Below, piece after piece: positions 1-5,818 of a DNA stretch of 12,938 nucleotides. Numbering within the stretch: position 1 is the stretch's first letter; every line of letters starts with the position of its first letter. The notes under the pieces are model-generated. The model was given only the letters and a program-made list of their open reading frames with translations, did no database searches and had not been told where the DNA came from. The translations under genes were made by a program, and so were the position numbers. This stretch comes from Bacteroidales bacterium UBA4814 (GTDB lineage Bacteria; Bacteroidota; Bacteroidia; Bacteroidales; UBA7960): positions 1 to 12,938 of the forward strand of contig DHFW01000039.1 in NCBI GenBank assembly GCA_002402465.1, in the 5' to 3' direction.

Positions 1-84
1 TTAAATTACACCAGGCAATGGGTGTTTATCCGTTTTATCGGAACGCACCAGGATTACGATAACACCGATGCCGAAAACATTTAA
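1..84 (+). CDS. higB: HigB-like mRNA interferase toxin, C-terminal end only (cut by window edge)
   Basis: Reading from base 1 gives 27 residues ending in FIGTHQDYDNTDAENI and a TAA stop. The segment VFIRFIGTHxDYD is the conserved end of the HigB toxin family, ribosome-dependent mRNA interferases of the RelE fold. The HigA antitoxin starts 5 bases after this stop, the usual toxin-first HigBA order. The 84 bases are identical to 4172-4255, the end of a second HigB copy that has lost its start. The rest of this copy lies left of the window, so whether it is intact cannot be seen. Confidence 0.8.
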   Translation, partial: LNYTRQWVFIRFIGTHQDYDNTDAENI

Positions 85-89
85 TAGCC

Positions 90-446
90 ATGAAAATAAA
101 AGTAATAAAGACCGAAGAAGATTACCAAAAAGCCCTGAAACGGCTTGAGGTTATTTTTGATTCAGCCCCCGACACCCCCGAGGGAGATGAAGCGGAGCTT
201 TTAAGCATCTTGATTGAAAAGTATGAGGATGAGCATTATCCTATTGATGCTCCTGATCCGCTGGAAGCCATTCGGTTTCGAATGGAGCAATTGGACATGG
301 ACAAAAAAGACCTGGCCAGGGTCATCGGTTACAAAAGCAGGGTTTCTGAAATATTCAGCAAAAAAAGAAAGTTGACCCTGAAAATGATCCGCCAGCTGCA
401 CCAAAAACTCAACATTCCATACGAAACGCTGATGCAGGAGTATTAA
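90..446 (+). CDS. higA: HigA-type antitoxin, XRE-family HTH (copy 1)
   Basis: This 118-residue protein has an acidic N-terminal half (residues 1-60) and a C-terminal lambda-repressor-type helix-turn-helix at about 62-115 (RFRMEQLDMDKKDLARVIG, then SRVSEIFSKKRKLTLKMI). That layout matches HigA antitoxins of the COG5499 type, which neutralise HigB and repress their own operon by binding operator DNA. It begins 5 bases after the toxin stop and is probably co-translated with it. The ATG is the only well-placed start. The protein is identical to the one at 4261-4617, though the genes differ by 18 silent codons. Family assignment is confident; the actual target operator is not known. Confidence 0.9.
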   Translation: MKIKVIKTEEDYQKALKRLEVIFDSAPDTPEGDEAELLSILIEKYEDEHYPIDAPDPLEAIRFRMEQLDMDKKDLARVIGYKSRVSEIFSKKRKLTLKMIRQLHQKLNIPYETLMQEY

Positions 447-710
447 AGAATTAGGGTTAAGGGATTAGAAAGTTTGCATGGAGCAAAGAGCATGGAGCAT
501 GGGGATTCGTACAGCGAAGCGGGACCGCCCGTGAGTAGCCCCGGGTCGCCCGGCGAAAAAGCGGTAGTCGGCAGCAGTAGTAGCCTGCCGGTTTACCCGC
601 CTGTGGAGGGCAGGAAGGGTAGGAAGGCGAAACAGAGCACCCGGGGCGGGGAGCGAGGAAGTGAAGACAATACGAGGCAGGAAGGATTTAGCAATAAGTG
701 GTCAGAAAAA
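447..710. repeat. Gene-free spacer with CCCCGGGT hairpin element carrying a nested insert
   Basis: The arms CCCCGGGT (539-546) and ACCCGGGG (639-646) form the same inverted repeat seen at 3918-3950 and 7277-7309. There the arms are only 17 bases apart; here the loop is expanded by about 75 bases that include a second hairpin, CCTGCC (584-589) with GGCAGG (609-614). GC-rich flanks (AGCGAAGCGGGACCG, GAGCGAGGAAG) are shared with the other copies. An open frame crosses this spacer in phase with the next gene, but its translation is repeat-derived and I do not count it as protein. Confidence 0.75.
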
Positions 711-1184
711 ATGAATTATTATCTTTTTCTGGATGAGTCTGGTGATCATGGCTTAAAGAACATCGACCCAAATTTTCCGGTGTTTGTTCTTTGCGGCATT
801 GTAATTTCAGAGCCTGATTATAATTCTCTTATTGAGCGTGCTGTTTTCTTTCTTGACTCAACCGAAATGAAAATAAACAATTGCAAACTTGTCGTTGAAC
901 AAAGAGGAAAAAAAGAAGACAAAAAGCTTAGAGGTCATTTTGACCAATTGTTCCAGATCGGTACTTATTACATAAGCTCTCAAAGAATAAAAAATTATAA
1001 CTTCAGCATTGACTTTAAACCAAAAGGTCAAAATATTAGCGGTCTTCAGTTAGCCGATTTGATTGCCTATCCAATTGCAACATATGCCCTGGATAAATCA
1101 AGAGCAAATCCAGCTTTCGACATTGTCAGGACGAAAATATATTCAAAAGGTGGAAAACTTCACGGTCTAAAAATATTTCCATAA
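711..1184 (+). CDS. DUF3800 protein, shortened (central part apparently deleted)
   Basis: The 157-residue product starts with YLFLDESGDHG (D8, E9) and has VVEQRGKKED (E63) and GLQLADLIAYPI (D116). These are the three hallmark blocks of DUF3800, a family with an RNase H-like fold whose acidic residues resemble a nuclease site. Members are usually around 220-270 residues. Here only about 20 residues separate the first strand pair (FVLCGIVIS) from the VEQRG block, and the usual middle, with its conserved histidine region, is missing. The deletion is in frame, near residues 43-55. The start at 711 was chosen because the upstream in-frame codons lie in repeat DNA and the family normally begins just before the DESG motif. 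Probably a decaying gene; function of the family is not settled. Confidence 0.75.
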   Translation: MNYYLFLDESGDHGLKNIDPNFPVFVLCGIVISEPDYNSLIERAVFFLDSTEMKINNCKLVVEQRGKKEDKKLRGHFDQLFQIGTYYISSQRIKNYNFSIDFKPKGQNISGLQLADLIAYPIATYALDKSRANPAFDIVRTKIYSKGGKLHGLKIFP

Positions 1185-1562
1185 AAAAACAGGAGCCCGT
1201 TTAAGGAACTCCTGCCGACCGGGGACACCCCAGTCCCTTTATTCTTTTGTTCAAAGTTACATTAAATGAACGAATTACGCAAGAAAAAATTGTTGTTTTG
1301 TGTTTCTGCCGGTTACTCGTTGCACAGGAAAAGCAGCAGCAGGGAGCGGCAGAAAGTATTTCTTTGTGAACCTTGGTGCCTTTGTGTTTTGGTGGCGAAA
1401 GAAAAGAACGAACAGGGTTTAGGGTTTAGGGATTAGTGATTAGAAAAAAAATTGTATGGGGCATGGGGCACAGAGTCGCCCGGCGAAAAAGCGGTAGCAG
1501 CCTGCCTGCCGTCAGGCAGGGTAGTTAGGCGAAACAGAGCACCCGGGGCGAATGGCAGAATC
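1185..1562. repeat. Gene-free spacer with degenerate repeats and a CCTGCCTG hairpin
   Basis: After the possible terminator come a degenerate CTTGGTGCCTTTGTG motif (1371-1390 region), a short telomere-like run of GGGTTTA (about 1417-1437) and a partial copy of the CCCCGGGT family (about 1475-1553). That copy keeps the right arm ACCCGGGG (1541-1548) and has lost the left arm. Its inside holds a perfect 8-bp hairpin, CCTGCCTG with CAGGCAGG (1501-1520), equivalent to the nested insert at 584-614. No coding potential was recognised. Confidence 0.6.
1218..1250 (+). terminator. Possible intrinsic terminator after DUF3800 gene
   Basis: GGGAC (1222-1226) and GTCCC (1233-1237) form a 5-bp stem with a 6-base loop, followed by TTTATTCTTTT. 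A second small inverted repeat, CAGGAG with CTCCTG, lies just upstream, after the stop codon at 1184. The stem is short, so this is only a candidate. Confidence 0.4.
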
Positions 1563-1578
1563 ATGACAAGATTTTTTG

Positions 1579-1586
1579 TAAATTTG
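1579..1586 (+). promoter_or_regulatory. Candidate -7 element for RelB-type antitoxin
   Basis: TAAATTTG matches the Bacteroidota -7 consensus TAnnTTTG. It would place the transcript start about 12 bases before the ATG at 1605, and so argues for that start over the in-frame ATG at 1563, which lies upstream of the box. No convincing -33 element is visible. Confidence 0.4.
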
Positions 1587-1604
1587 TTTAAACATCTAAA
1601 AACA

Positions 1605-1907
1605 ATGGAAGCCATAATATTACAAGGCGGATCAAAATCGAGCACCCGGCTTTTAATGGAACTTGCCCGAAAGCTGAACTTCAAAGCCCGTAAGCTTTCT
1701 TCAGAAGAAACCCACATGAAGAGCAGGTCACAAAAGAATATGAATAAAAGTAAGTGGGTTCCATTCAACAGATTTAATAAAGTTTATTCGAATGAAATCG
1801 AAGAAATGGGGCTTATTCTTTCCATACACGAAGGCCTTGATTCTGGTTTGATTGATGATAGCGAAAAAGAATCCTTTCTGAAAACCCTCAGGCCCCTCTT
1901 CTGTTAA
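1605..1907 (+). CDS. RelB-type antitoxin-like small protein (C-terminus altered)
   Basis: The 100-residue product starts MEAIILQGGSKSSTRLLMEL, then ARKLNFKARKLSSEE. This resembles small Bacteroidota antitoxins that precede RelE/ParE toxins and typically run about 65-75 residues. Its later part, EEMGLILSIHEGLDSGLIDD, also fits such antitoxins, where an acidic C-terminal tail wraps the toxin. Between the two parts sit about 30 basic residues (THMKSRSQKN to KVYSNEI) that look like an insertion. The last few codons (RPLFC) overlap the remains of the downstream toxin in another frame, suggesting that a deletion fused the antitoxin end to the toxin interior. An in-frame ATG at 1563 is possible but lies upstream of the promoter-like box. 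Family call by resemblance only. Confidence 0.55.
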   Translation: MEAIILQGGSKSSTRLLMELARKLNFKARKLSSEETHMKSRSQKNMNKSKWVPFNRFNKVYSNEIEEMGLILSIHEGLDSGLIDDSEKESFLKTLRPLFC

Positions 1908-2049
1908 AAGCATTAAAAAACTCAAAGGAGCCAAAAACTGTTACCGGATTCGAATCGGTGATTTTCGTATTGGAATAATGCTTGACCAGGAAACTGTAAT
2001 CTTTGCAGCTTTCGACCACCGCAGCGACATTTATAAATATTTTCCTTGA
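1882..2049 (+). pseudogene. RelE/ParE-family toxin remnant, N-terminal half missing
   Basis: In the frame ending with TGA at 2047-2049 the translation contains VKSIKKLKGAKNCYRIRIGD, then FRIGIMLD and HRSDIYKYFP. This is the C-terminal part of a RelE/ParE toxin, including the family's YRIRIGDYR strand and the final H-R-x-D-I-Y motif. A TGA at 1879-1881 closes the frame upstream and no start codon follows before the conserved part. Around 55 codons remain of an expected 85-95, so roughly 35-40 N-terminal residues are gone. The remnant overlaps the end of the antitoxin-like gene by 26 bases in a different frame, consistent with a deletion across the gene junction. It should be unable to make a working toxin. 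Confidence 0.75.
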
Positions 2050-2109
2050 TTCCCTTTCGGGATTTCACGCAAAGAACGCCAAGAAAAACGCCAAGCGCGC
2101 CAGATTTTT

Positions 2110-2214
2110 GTGTCTTTTGCGCCTCCTTGGTGGACCTTTGTGGAATAAAAAATTGGTTTCCAAAAAATATTTCTCGCAGAGAACGCCCCTCGACTTCGCT
2201 CGGGACAGGCCACG
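2110..2214 (+). repeat. 105-bp direct repeat, left bracket of ATPase 1
   Basis: This copy runs from GTGTCTTTTGCGCCT to GACAGGCCACG and matches 3649-3753 at 100 of 105 positions without gaps, in the same orientation. The two copies bracket the ATPase at 2373-3626. It contains CTCGCAGAGAACGCC and CCCCTCGACTTCGCTCGGG, motifs repeated elsewhere in the window. Confidence 0.95.
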
Positions 2215-2336
2215 GAAACCCAATAGCTAATAGCCAAAAAACACACCCGGGAGAAGGTCAATTCTTTTTCTGACTTTCTGGTGGTGATCTCACCTTTAAT
2301 CTATAATTTTATTAAGCTGAAGTTTATAATTTTAAG

Positions 2337-2345
2337 TATATTTGC
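2337..2345 (+). promoter_or_regulatory. Candidate -7 element for ATPase 1
   Basis: TATATTTGC fits TAnnTTTG, in an AT-rich stretch 28 bases before the ATG at 2373. No clear -33 TTTG lies at the usual spacing, so support is moderate. Confidence 0.45.
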
Positions 2346-2372
2346 AAACTGTCGCTTAACAAAAATGGGTAA

Positions 2373-3626
2373 ATGATTGAAATACTGAAGCGCATAATCC
2401 TTGAAAATCAGGAATTGATTTCGGGCAAATCATTGCTTGCCCGCAACTATTCCATTCCCGAAACGGATCACATCACTGTTCTGACTGGTATAAGGCGATC
2501 CGGAAAAACACATACACTATATCAAATCGCCCAGTCCCTGGATCATGAACGTGTTTTATTTTTAGATTTTGAAGACGAACGTTTGATTGCATTAAACAGT
2601 TTGTCGGATTATGATTGTATTGTTGATGCTTACAAAACACTTTTCCCCAATTTTGAACCGGTCCTGTTTTTTGATGAAATACAAAACCTGAATAATTGGC
2701 ACCTTTACCTCAAACGGCAGCACGTAAAAGGATTTAAAATTTATGTGACAGGAAGCAATGCCAATCTGATAAGCAGGGAAATAGCAACCTACTTAAAGGG
2801 TCGAAGTATGGAAACGACAATATATCCCTTCTCATTCTCAGAATTTTTAAGCTTTAAAAACATTGAAATTCAGCCAAAAGACCTCATCATCAATCAGCCC
2901 AAAATAGTCAATCTGTTTGATGAGTATTTGCAATACGGGGGCTTCCCTGAAGTAATAAAGGCGGGGGTGGATGAAAAAAGAGCCGTTGCAAAAAACATTT
3001 ACAACCTGCTGTTTTACAAAGACCTGGTAGCAAAATTCGACAAAGATGATTATTTATTGAAACTGGTCGTAAGCAAGCTGTCAGAAAACATTACAAAGGA
3101 ATTTTCGGTCACTAGTCTGGCCAACAAAATCATTGCTGTTTATAAAACAAGTGTTCCCACGGTAACCGATTACTTTAATATCTTGCCTGAACCTTTTCTT
3201 ACCACGAATATTTATCCATATCGAACCTCATTCGTACAGCGCGAATCAAAGAGAAAAACATATCTGGCGGATAATTCTTTTATCTTTTTAAACAGAATAG
3301 ACACGGATAAATCGCGCTTGTTTGAAAATTTGGTTTTCAATTTTTTACAAAGAAAATACACCGACATTTATTATTACAAAACAACAAATAATAAAGAAGT
3401 AGATTTCCTAATTAACGAGCCCCATACCAAAAGCCTGATCCAGGCGAGTTATGCTTTAGAAAACTACGAGACCAGGGAAAGAGAAATAAATTCGCTGCTA
3501 AAGGCTATGGAAGAACTTCAACTCGAAACAGGAATAATTTTTACTGGCAACCAATCGGAAGAGCTTACCAAAAACGGAAAAACCATACAAATAATTCCCT
3601 TCTGGCTGGAAGCTTTAAAGACCTGA
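2373..3626 (+). CDS. P-loop ATPase with DUF4143 C-terminal domain (ATPase 1)
   Basis: This 417-residue protein has an N-terminal AAA-type ATPase domain (AAA_14 family). Walker A is GIRRSGKT (39-46), Walker B is VLFFDE (97-102), a sensor-type TGSNA lies at 126-130, and YPFSFSEFLSF follows. The middle third is winged-helix-like. The C-terminal DUF4143 region has a PD-(D/E)XK-like core: FENLVFNFL, EVDFLI (D344), then IQASY (Q357) where nucleases usually have E-x-K. Length is normal for the family (380-450 residues) and no break is seen. It is a single-gene unit bracketed by 105-bp direct repeats. These ATPases are abundant in variable regions of Bacteroidota and archaea; their role is unknown, and the altered core makes nuclease activity doubtful. 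Confidence 0.9.
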   Translation: MIEILKRIILENQELISGKSLLARNYSIPETDHITVLTGIRRSGKTHTLYQIAQSLDHERVLFLDFEDERLIALNSLSDYDCIVDAYKTLFPNFEPVLFFDEIQNLNNWHLYLKRQHVKGFKIYVTGSNANLISREIATYLKGRSMETTIYPFSFSEFLSFKNIEIQPKDLIINQPKIVNLFDEYLQYGGFPEVIKAGVDEKRAVAKNIYNLLFYKDLVAKFDKDDYLLKLVVSKLSENITKEFSVTSLANKIIAVYKTSVPTVTDYFNILPEPFLTTNIYPYRTSFVQRESKRKTYLADNSFIFLNRIDTDKSRLFENLVFNFLQRKYTDIYYYKTTNNKEVDFLINEPHTKSLIQASYALENYETREREINSLLKAMEELQLETGIIFTGNQSEELTKNGKTIQIIPFWLEALKT

Positions 3627-3648
3627 AATCGCTATTTGAGTAAAGCAA

Positions 3649-3753
3649 GTGTCTTTTGCGCCTGCTCGGTGGACCTTTGTGGAATAAAAAATTGGTCTCC
3701 AAAAAATAGTTCTCGCAGAGAACGCCCCTCGACTCCGCTCGGGACAGGCCACG
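3649..3753 (+). repeat. 105-bp direct repeat, right bracket of ATPase 1
   Basis: It starts 22 bases after the ATPase stop and matches 2110-2214 with five substitutions and no gap. A diverged partial copy also lies at 5819-5919, upstream of ATPase 2. Confidence 0.95.
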
Positions 3754-3779
3754 AAAAACGCAAGCCCGCAACGAATATA

Positions 3780-3866
3780 AACACGAGGACGCGAAGAAGC
3801 GAAGTCAGTAAGAAGTAAGCAGTAGAAAGTAGGAAGAAAAAAGTAAGAAGAAATAGCGCAGGGCGC
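3780..3866 (+). repeat. AGCAGTA-type purine-rich repeat, copy 1
   Basis: The stretch has the pattern CGAGGACGCGAAG, then repeated GTAAGCAGTAGAAAGTAGG-like words, ending AGAAATAGC. Related copies are at 4630-4705, 5549-5614 and 7478-7557, all in the same orientation and all ending near AATAGC. No coding role was recognised. Confidence 0.65.
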
Positions 3867-3888
3867 AGGGAAAAGCGGCAGCCTTTCG

Positions 3889-3968
3889 TCCAGCGAAGCG
3901 GGACCGGCCTTGAGTAGCCCCGGGTCGCCCGGCGAACTTTGCACCCGGGGCGGCGGGCGAGGAGGCGA
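3889..3968. repeat. CCCCGGGT hairpin element, uninterrupted copy
   Basis: CCCCGGGT (3918-3925) and ACCCGGGG (3943-3950) make a perfect 8-bp stem around a 17-base loop. The flanks (AGCGAAGCGGGACCGG, GCGAGGAGGCGAA) are shared with the copy at 7244-7327. This is the simple form of the element expanded at 539-646. Confidence 0.8.
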
Positions 3969-4039
3969 AGTCAGTAAGAAGTAAGCAGTAATCAGAAAAA
4001 AAGCCACAAAGAGTGGTTACCCTTTTGGTAATTTATTAG

Positions 4040-4255
4040 TACAAGGAGGCAAGCAAGGCCTCGTGGCTTTCGCCTCATACCATAAAAAGCGAGTTTCCCA
4101 AAGCCAGCATATTGAAATCAGGACGAGTGGTTTTTAACATTTGCGGCAACAAATATCGCTTGATCGTTCATTTAAATTACACCAGGCAATGGGTGTTTAT
4201 CCGTTTTATCGGAACGCACCAGGATTACGATAACACCGATGCCGAAAACATTTAA
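4040..4255 (+). pseudogene. higB: HigB-like toxin remnant, start lost (copy 2)
   Basis: Seventy-one codons read YKEASKASWLSPHTIKSEF, then RVVFNICGNKYRLIVHLNY and FIRFIGTHQDYD, the main part of the HigB toxin fold. A TAG at 4037-4039 directly precedes the first conserved residue; HigB proteins usually have a tryptophan there, so TGG to TAG is possible. Upstream of the TAG the frame does not resemble the expected 20-25 N-terminal residues and looks like repeat DNA, and no ATG follows before the conserved core. The toxin is therefore headless. Its intact antitoxin partner begins 5 bases downstream. The last 84 bases are identical to 1-84. Confidence 0.85.
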
Positions 4256-4629
4256 TAGCCATGAAAATAAAAGTAATAAAGACCGAAGAAGATTACCAAA
4301 AAGCCCTGAAACGGCTTGAGGTTATTTTTGATTCAGCCCCCGACACCCCCGAGGGAGATGAAGCGGAGCTTTTAAGCATCCTTATTGAAAAGTATGAGGA
4401 TGAGCATTATCCCATTGATGCCCCTGATCCGCTGGAAGCCATCAGGTTTAGAATGGAACAATTAGACATGGACAAAAAAGACCTGGCCAGGGTCATCGGC
4501 TACAAAAGCAGGGTTTCTGAAATATTCAGCAAGAAAAGAAAACTGACCCTGAAAATGATTCGCCAGCTGCACCAAAAACTGAACATCCCCTACGAAACAC
4601 TCATGCAGGAGTATTAGCATTAGGGTTAA
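4172..4629 (+). repeat. Right copy of duplicated HigBA segment (pairs with 1-461)
   Basis: The first 209 bases (4172-4380) are identical to 1-209. The remaining part carries 19 silent substitutions and a stop-codon change. The sharp change at 4381 suggests gene conversion or recombination ending there. Confidence 0.95.
4261..4617 (+). CDS. higA: HigA-type antitoxin, XRE-family HTH (copy 2)
   Basis: This 118-residue HTH antitoxin has the same amino-acid sequence as the product of 90-446. The first 40 codons are identical in DNA too, while 18 codons after that differ and all changes are silent; the stop is TAG rather than TAA. The HTH occupies about residues 62-115. Its cognate toxin directly upstream is a headless remnant, so this copy is an orphan antitoxin that could still neutralise a HigB made elsewhere, for example from the copy entering at the left edge. 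The silent-only divergence is what one expects if the protein is under selection. Confidence 0.9.
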   Translation: MKIKVIKTEEDYQKALKRLEVIFDSAPDTPEGDEAELLSILIEKYEDEHYPIDAPDPLEAIRFRMEQLDMDKKDLARVIGYKSRVSEIFSKKRKLTLKMIRQLHQKLNIPYETLMQEY

Positions 4630-4705
4630 AAAACGAGGACGCGAAGGCAGTAAACAGTAGAAAGTACGCAGTAGGCAGTAAAAAGCGAAGAATAAATAGC
4701 ACAGG
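4630..4705 (+). repeat. AGCAGTA-type purine-rich repeat, copy 2
   Basis: It begins ACGAGGACGCGAAGGCAG and continues with AAACAGTAGAAAGTA-like words to AATAGCACAGGG. Same family as 3780-3866. It lies directly after the HigA duplication. Confidence 0.65.
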
Positions 4706-4740
4706 GTATGGAGCATGGGGCATGGGGGAAATCCGTGTTT

Positions 4741-5081
4741 AATCCGCGTTGACCGAAGGTCATCTGTGGCATCCGCGTTCAAAATATAAACCTAAAAAAA
4801 TGGAACGCGGATAAAACGCATCCGCCTGCGGCGGAACGCGGATCACCGCAGATAGTAACACGGCTTCTCTAAAAAAAATTTCTTAAAAATCCGCGATTAC
4901 CCGCGTTGACCGAAGGTCATCCGTGGCATCCGCGTTCAAAATATAAACCTAAAAAAATGGAACGCGGATGAAACGGATCCGCCTGCGGCGGAACGCGGAT
5001 CACCGCAGATAGTAAAAAGGTTTTTCTTAAAAATCCGCGATAATCCGCGTTGACCGAAGGTCATCCGTGGCATCCGCGTTC
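4741..5081 (+). repeat. Tandem ATCCGCGTT repeat units upstream of nuclease 1
   Basis: The word GTTGACCGAAGGTCAT recurs at 4748, 4905 and 5049, giving two full units of 157 and 144 bases and one half unit. Each full unit contains ATCCGCGTTC and, 22 bases later, GAACGCGGAT (4771-4780 with 4803-4812; 4928-4937 with 4960-4969), a 10-bp hairpin. TGACC-GA-AGGTCA is a further small palindrome. The third unit stops after ATCCGCGTTCAAAAT, and the nuclease ATG follows where the second half of the unit should be. Confidence 0.9.
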
Positions 5082-5087
5082 AAAATT

Positions 5088-5480
5088 ATGAGCATCTTAC
5101 ATAAAAGTCTTACGGAACAGATTCTCAACGCCTTTTATGATGTTTTCAATGAGCTGGGCTATGGTTTCCTGGAAAAAGTATACCAAAATGCCCTTTACAT
5201 TGAATTAAAACACAGGGGTTTTGATGTGATACCTCAAAAGCAGATCAAGGTGTATTACAAAACCTTTGAGGTTGGAGAATATTATCCTGATTTAATTGTA
5301 AATGATTTAATAATTCTTGAACTCAAGGCAGCAGAGTTTCTGGTTGAAGAACACGAATGGCAGTTGTTGAATTATTTACGGAGCACCCCTATTGAAGTGG
5401 GTTTGTTACTGAATTTTGGAAAAAAGCCAGAGTTTCGCAGAAAAGTCTTTGAAAACACAAGGAAGAAACATTTGACATAA
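5088..5480 (+). CDS. GxxExxY protein, PD-(D/E)XK_3 nuclease family (nuclease 1)
   Basis: The 130-residue product carries the family signature GFLEKVY (G26, E29, Y32) and a PD-(D/E)XK core, YYPDLIVNDLIILELKA (D68, E78, K80), followed by EWQLLNYLRSTPIEVGLLLNF. Length is normal for GxxExxY proteins (about 120-135 residues). I chose the ATG at 5088, because an upstream in-frame GTG lies in repeat DNA that occurs in the other units without this gene. The gene is framed by 53-bp direct repeats matching at 49 of 53 positions: one ends 6 bases before the ATG, the other begins at the stop codon. The active-site residues are all present, so it may be a working nuclease, but its substrate is unknown. 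Confidence 0.9.
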   Translation: MSILHKSLTEQILNAFYDVFNELGYGFLEKVYQNALYIELKHRGFDVIPQKQIKVYYKTFEVGEYYPDLIVNDLIILELKAAEFLVEEHEWQLLNYLRSTPIEVGLLLNFGKKPEFRRKVFENTRKKHLT

Positions 5481-5532
5481 AAAATCCGCGATTACCCGCG
5501 TTGAACGAAGTTCATCCGTGGCATCCGCGTTC
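5480..5532 (+). repeat. 53-bp repeat directly after nuclease 1
   Basis: It runs from AAAAATCCGCG to GCATCCGCGTTC and matches 5029-5081 at 49 of 53 positions in the same orientation. Its first A is the last base of the nuclease stop codon. Confidence 0.9.
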
Positions 5533-5548
5533 TCTTCTAAAATAAGCC

Positions 5549-5614
5549 AGGAAGCGAAGGCATTAAGAAGTAAGCAGTAGAAAGTAGGCAGTAAAAAGCA
5601 AGAAGAAATAGCAC
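5549..5614 (+). repeat. AGCAGTA-type purine-rich repeat, copy 3
   Basis: It contains AGAAGTAAGCAGTAGAAAGT, then AGGCAGTAAAAAGCAAG and AGAAATAGCACA. Same family and orientation as 3780-3866. Confidence 0.65.
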
Positions 5615-5629
5615 AGAGTTCAGACCTCA

Positions 5630-5650
5630 CCCCTCGACTTCGCTCGGGGC
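5630..5650. repeat. CCCCTCGACTTCGCTCGGGG motif
   Basis: A short GC-rich motif with CCCC and GGGG ends. Near-identical versions are embedded in the 105-bp repeats around 2188-2207 and 3725-3744. On the minus strand it reads as the database-familiar spurious peptide CPERSRG, so reading frames through it should be distrusted. Confidence 0.6.
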
Positions 5651-5768
5651 AGACAACCAAAAGCCACGCAAAGCTTTCGTTACAAACAAAAATTAGTTTT
5701 CGTTACAAACAAAAGCTATCTTCCCGATGAAGGAGATTTTTGCCTGACTGATGACTGACGACGGACGA

Positions 5769-5807
5769 CCTGCCTGCCGGTTTACCCGCCTGTAGAGGGC
5801 AGGCAGG
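5769..5807. repeat. CCTGCCTGCC hairpin
   Basis: CCTGCCTGCC (5769-5778) and GGCAGGCAGG (5798-5807) form a perfect 10-bp stem around a 19-base loop. The same core, with loop words GGTTTACCCGCCTGT, is nested in the element at 584-614. CTTTCCCTTTT follows, so it might also work as a plus-strand terminator, but no gene ends nearby. Confidence 0.7.
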
Positions 5808-5818
5808 CTTTCCCTTTT

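Larger units (their letters stand above)
1..461 (+). repeat. Left copy of duplicated HigBA segment (pairs with 4172-4629)
   Basis: Bases 1-209 are identical to 4172-4380. From 210 to the end of higA the copies differ at 19 sense-codon bases, all silent, plus the stop codon (TAA against TAG). Similarity fades after a shared ATTAGGGTTAA just past the gene. The left boundary lies outside the window. Confidence 0.95.

Noticed and set aside
474..710. In-frame N-terminal extension of the DUF3800 gene
   Set aside because: The extension (SPGSPGEKAVVG and similar) is translated from the CCCCGGGT repeat element, and the family begins just before DESG.
1417..1437. GGGTTTA run as a telomere or telomere-like end
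   Set aside because: Only two or so units occur, in the middle of bacterial sequence, and similar AGGGATTAG words appear in other repeats here.
3615..4007. 130-codon open frame on the minus strand across the spacer after ATPase 1
   Set aside because: Its translation is made of repeat words, including PERSRG and tyrosine/leucine runs from the AGCAGTA repeat. Such frames recur wherever these repeats occur, and no family resemblance was seen.
5067..5087. GTG start seven codons upstream for nuclease 1
   Set aside because: These codons are the ATCCGCGTT repeat, present in units with no nuclease, so the ATG at 5088 is preferred.
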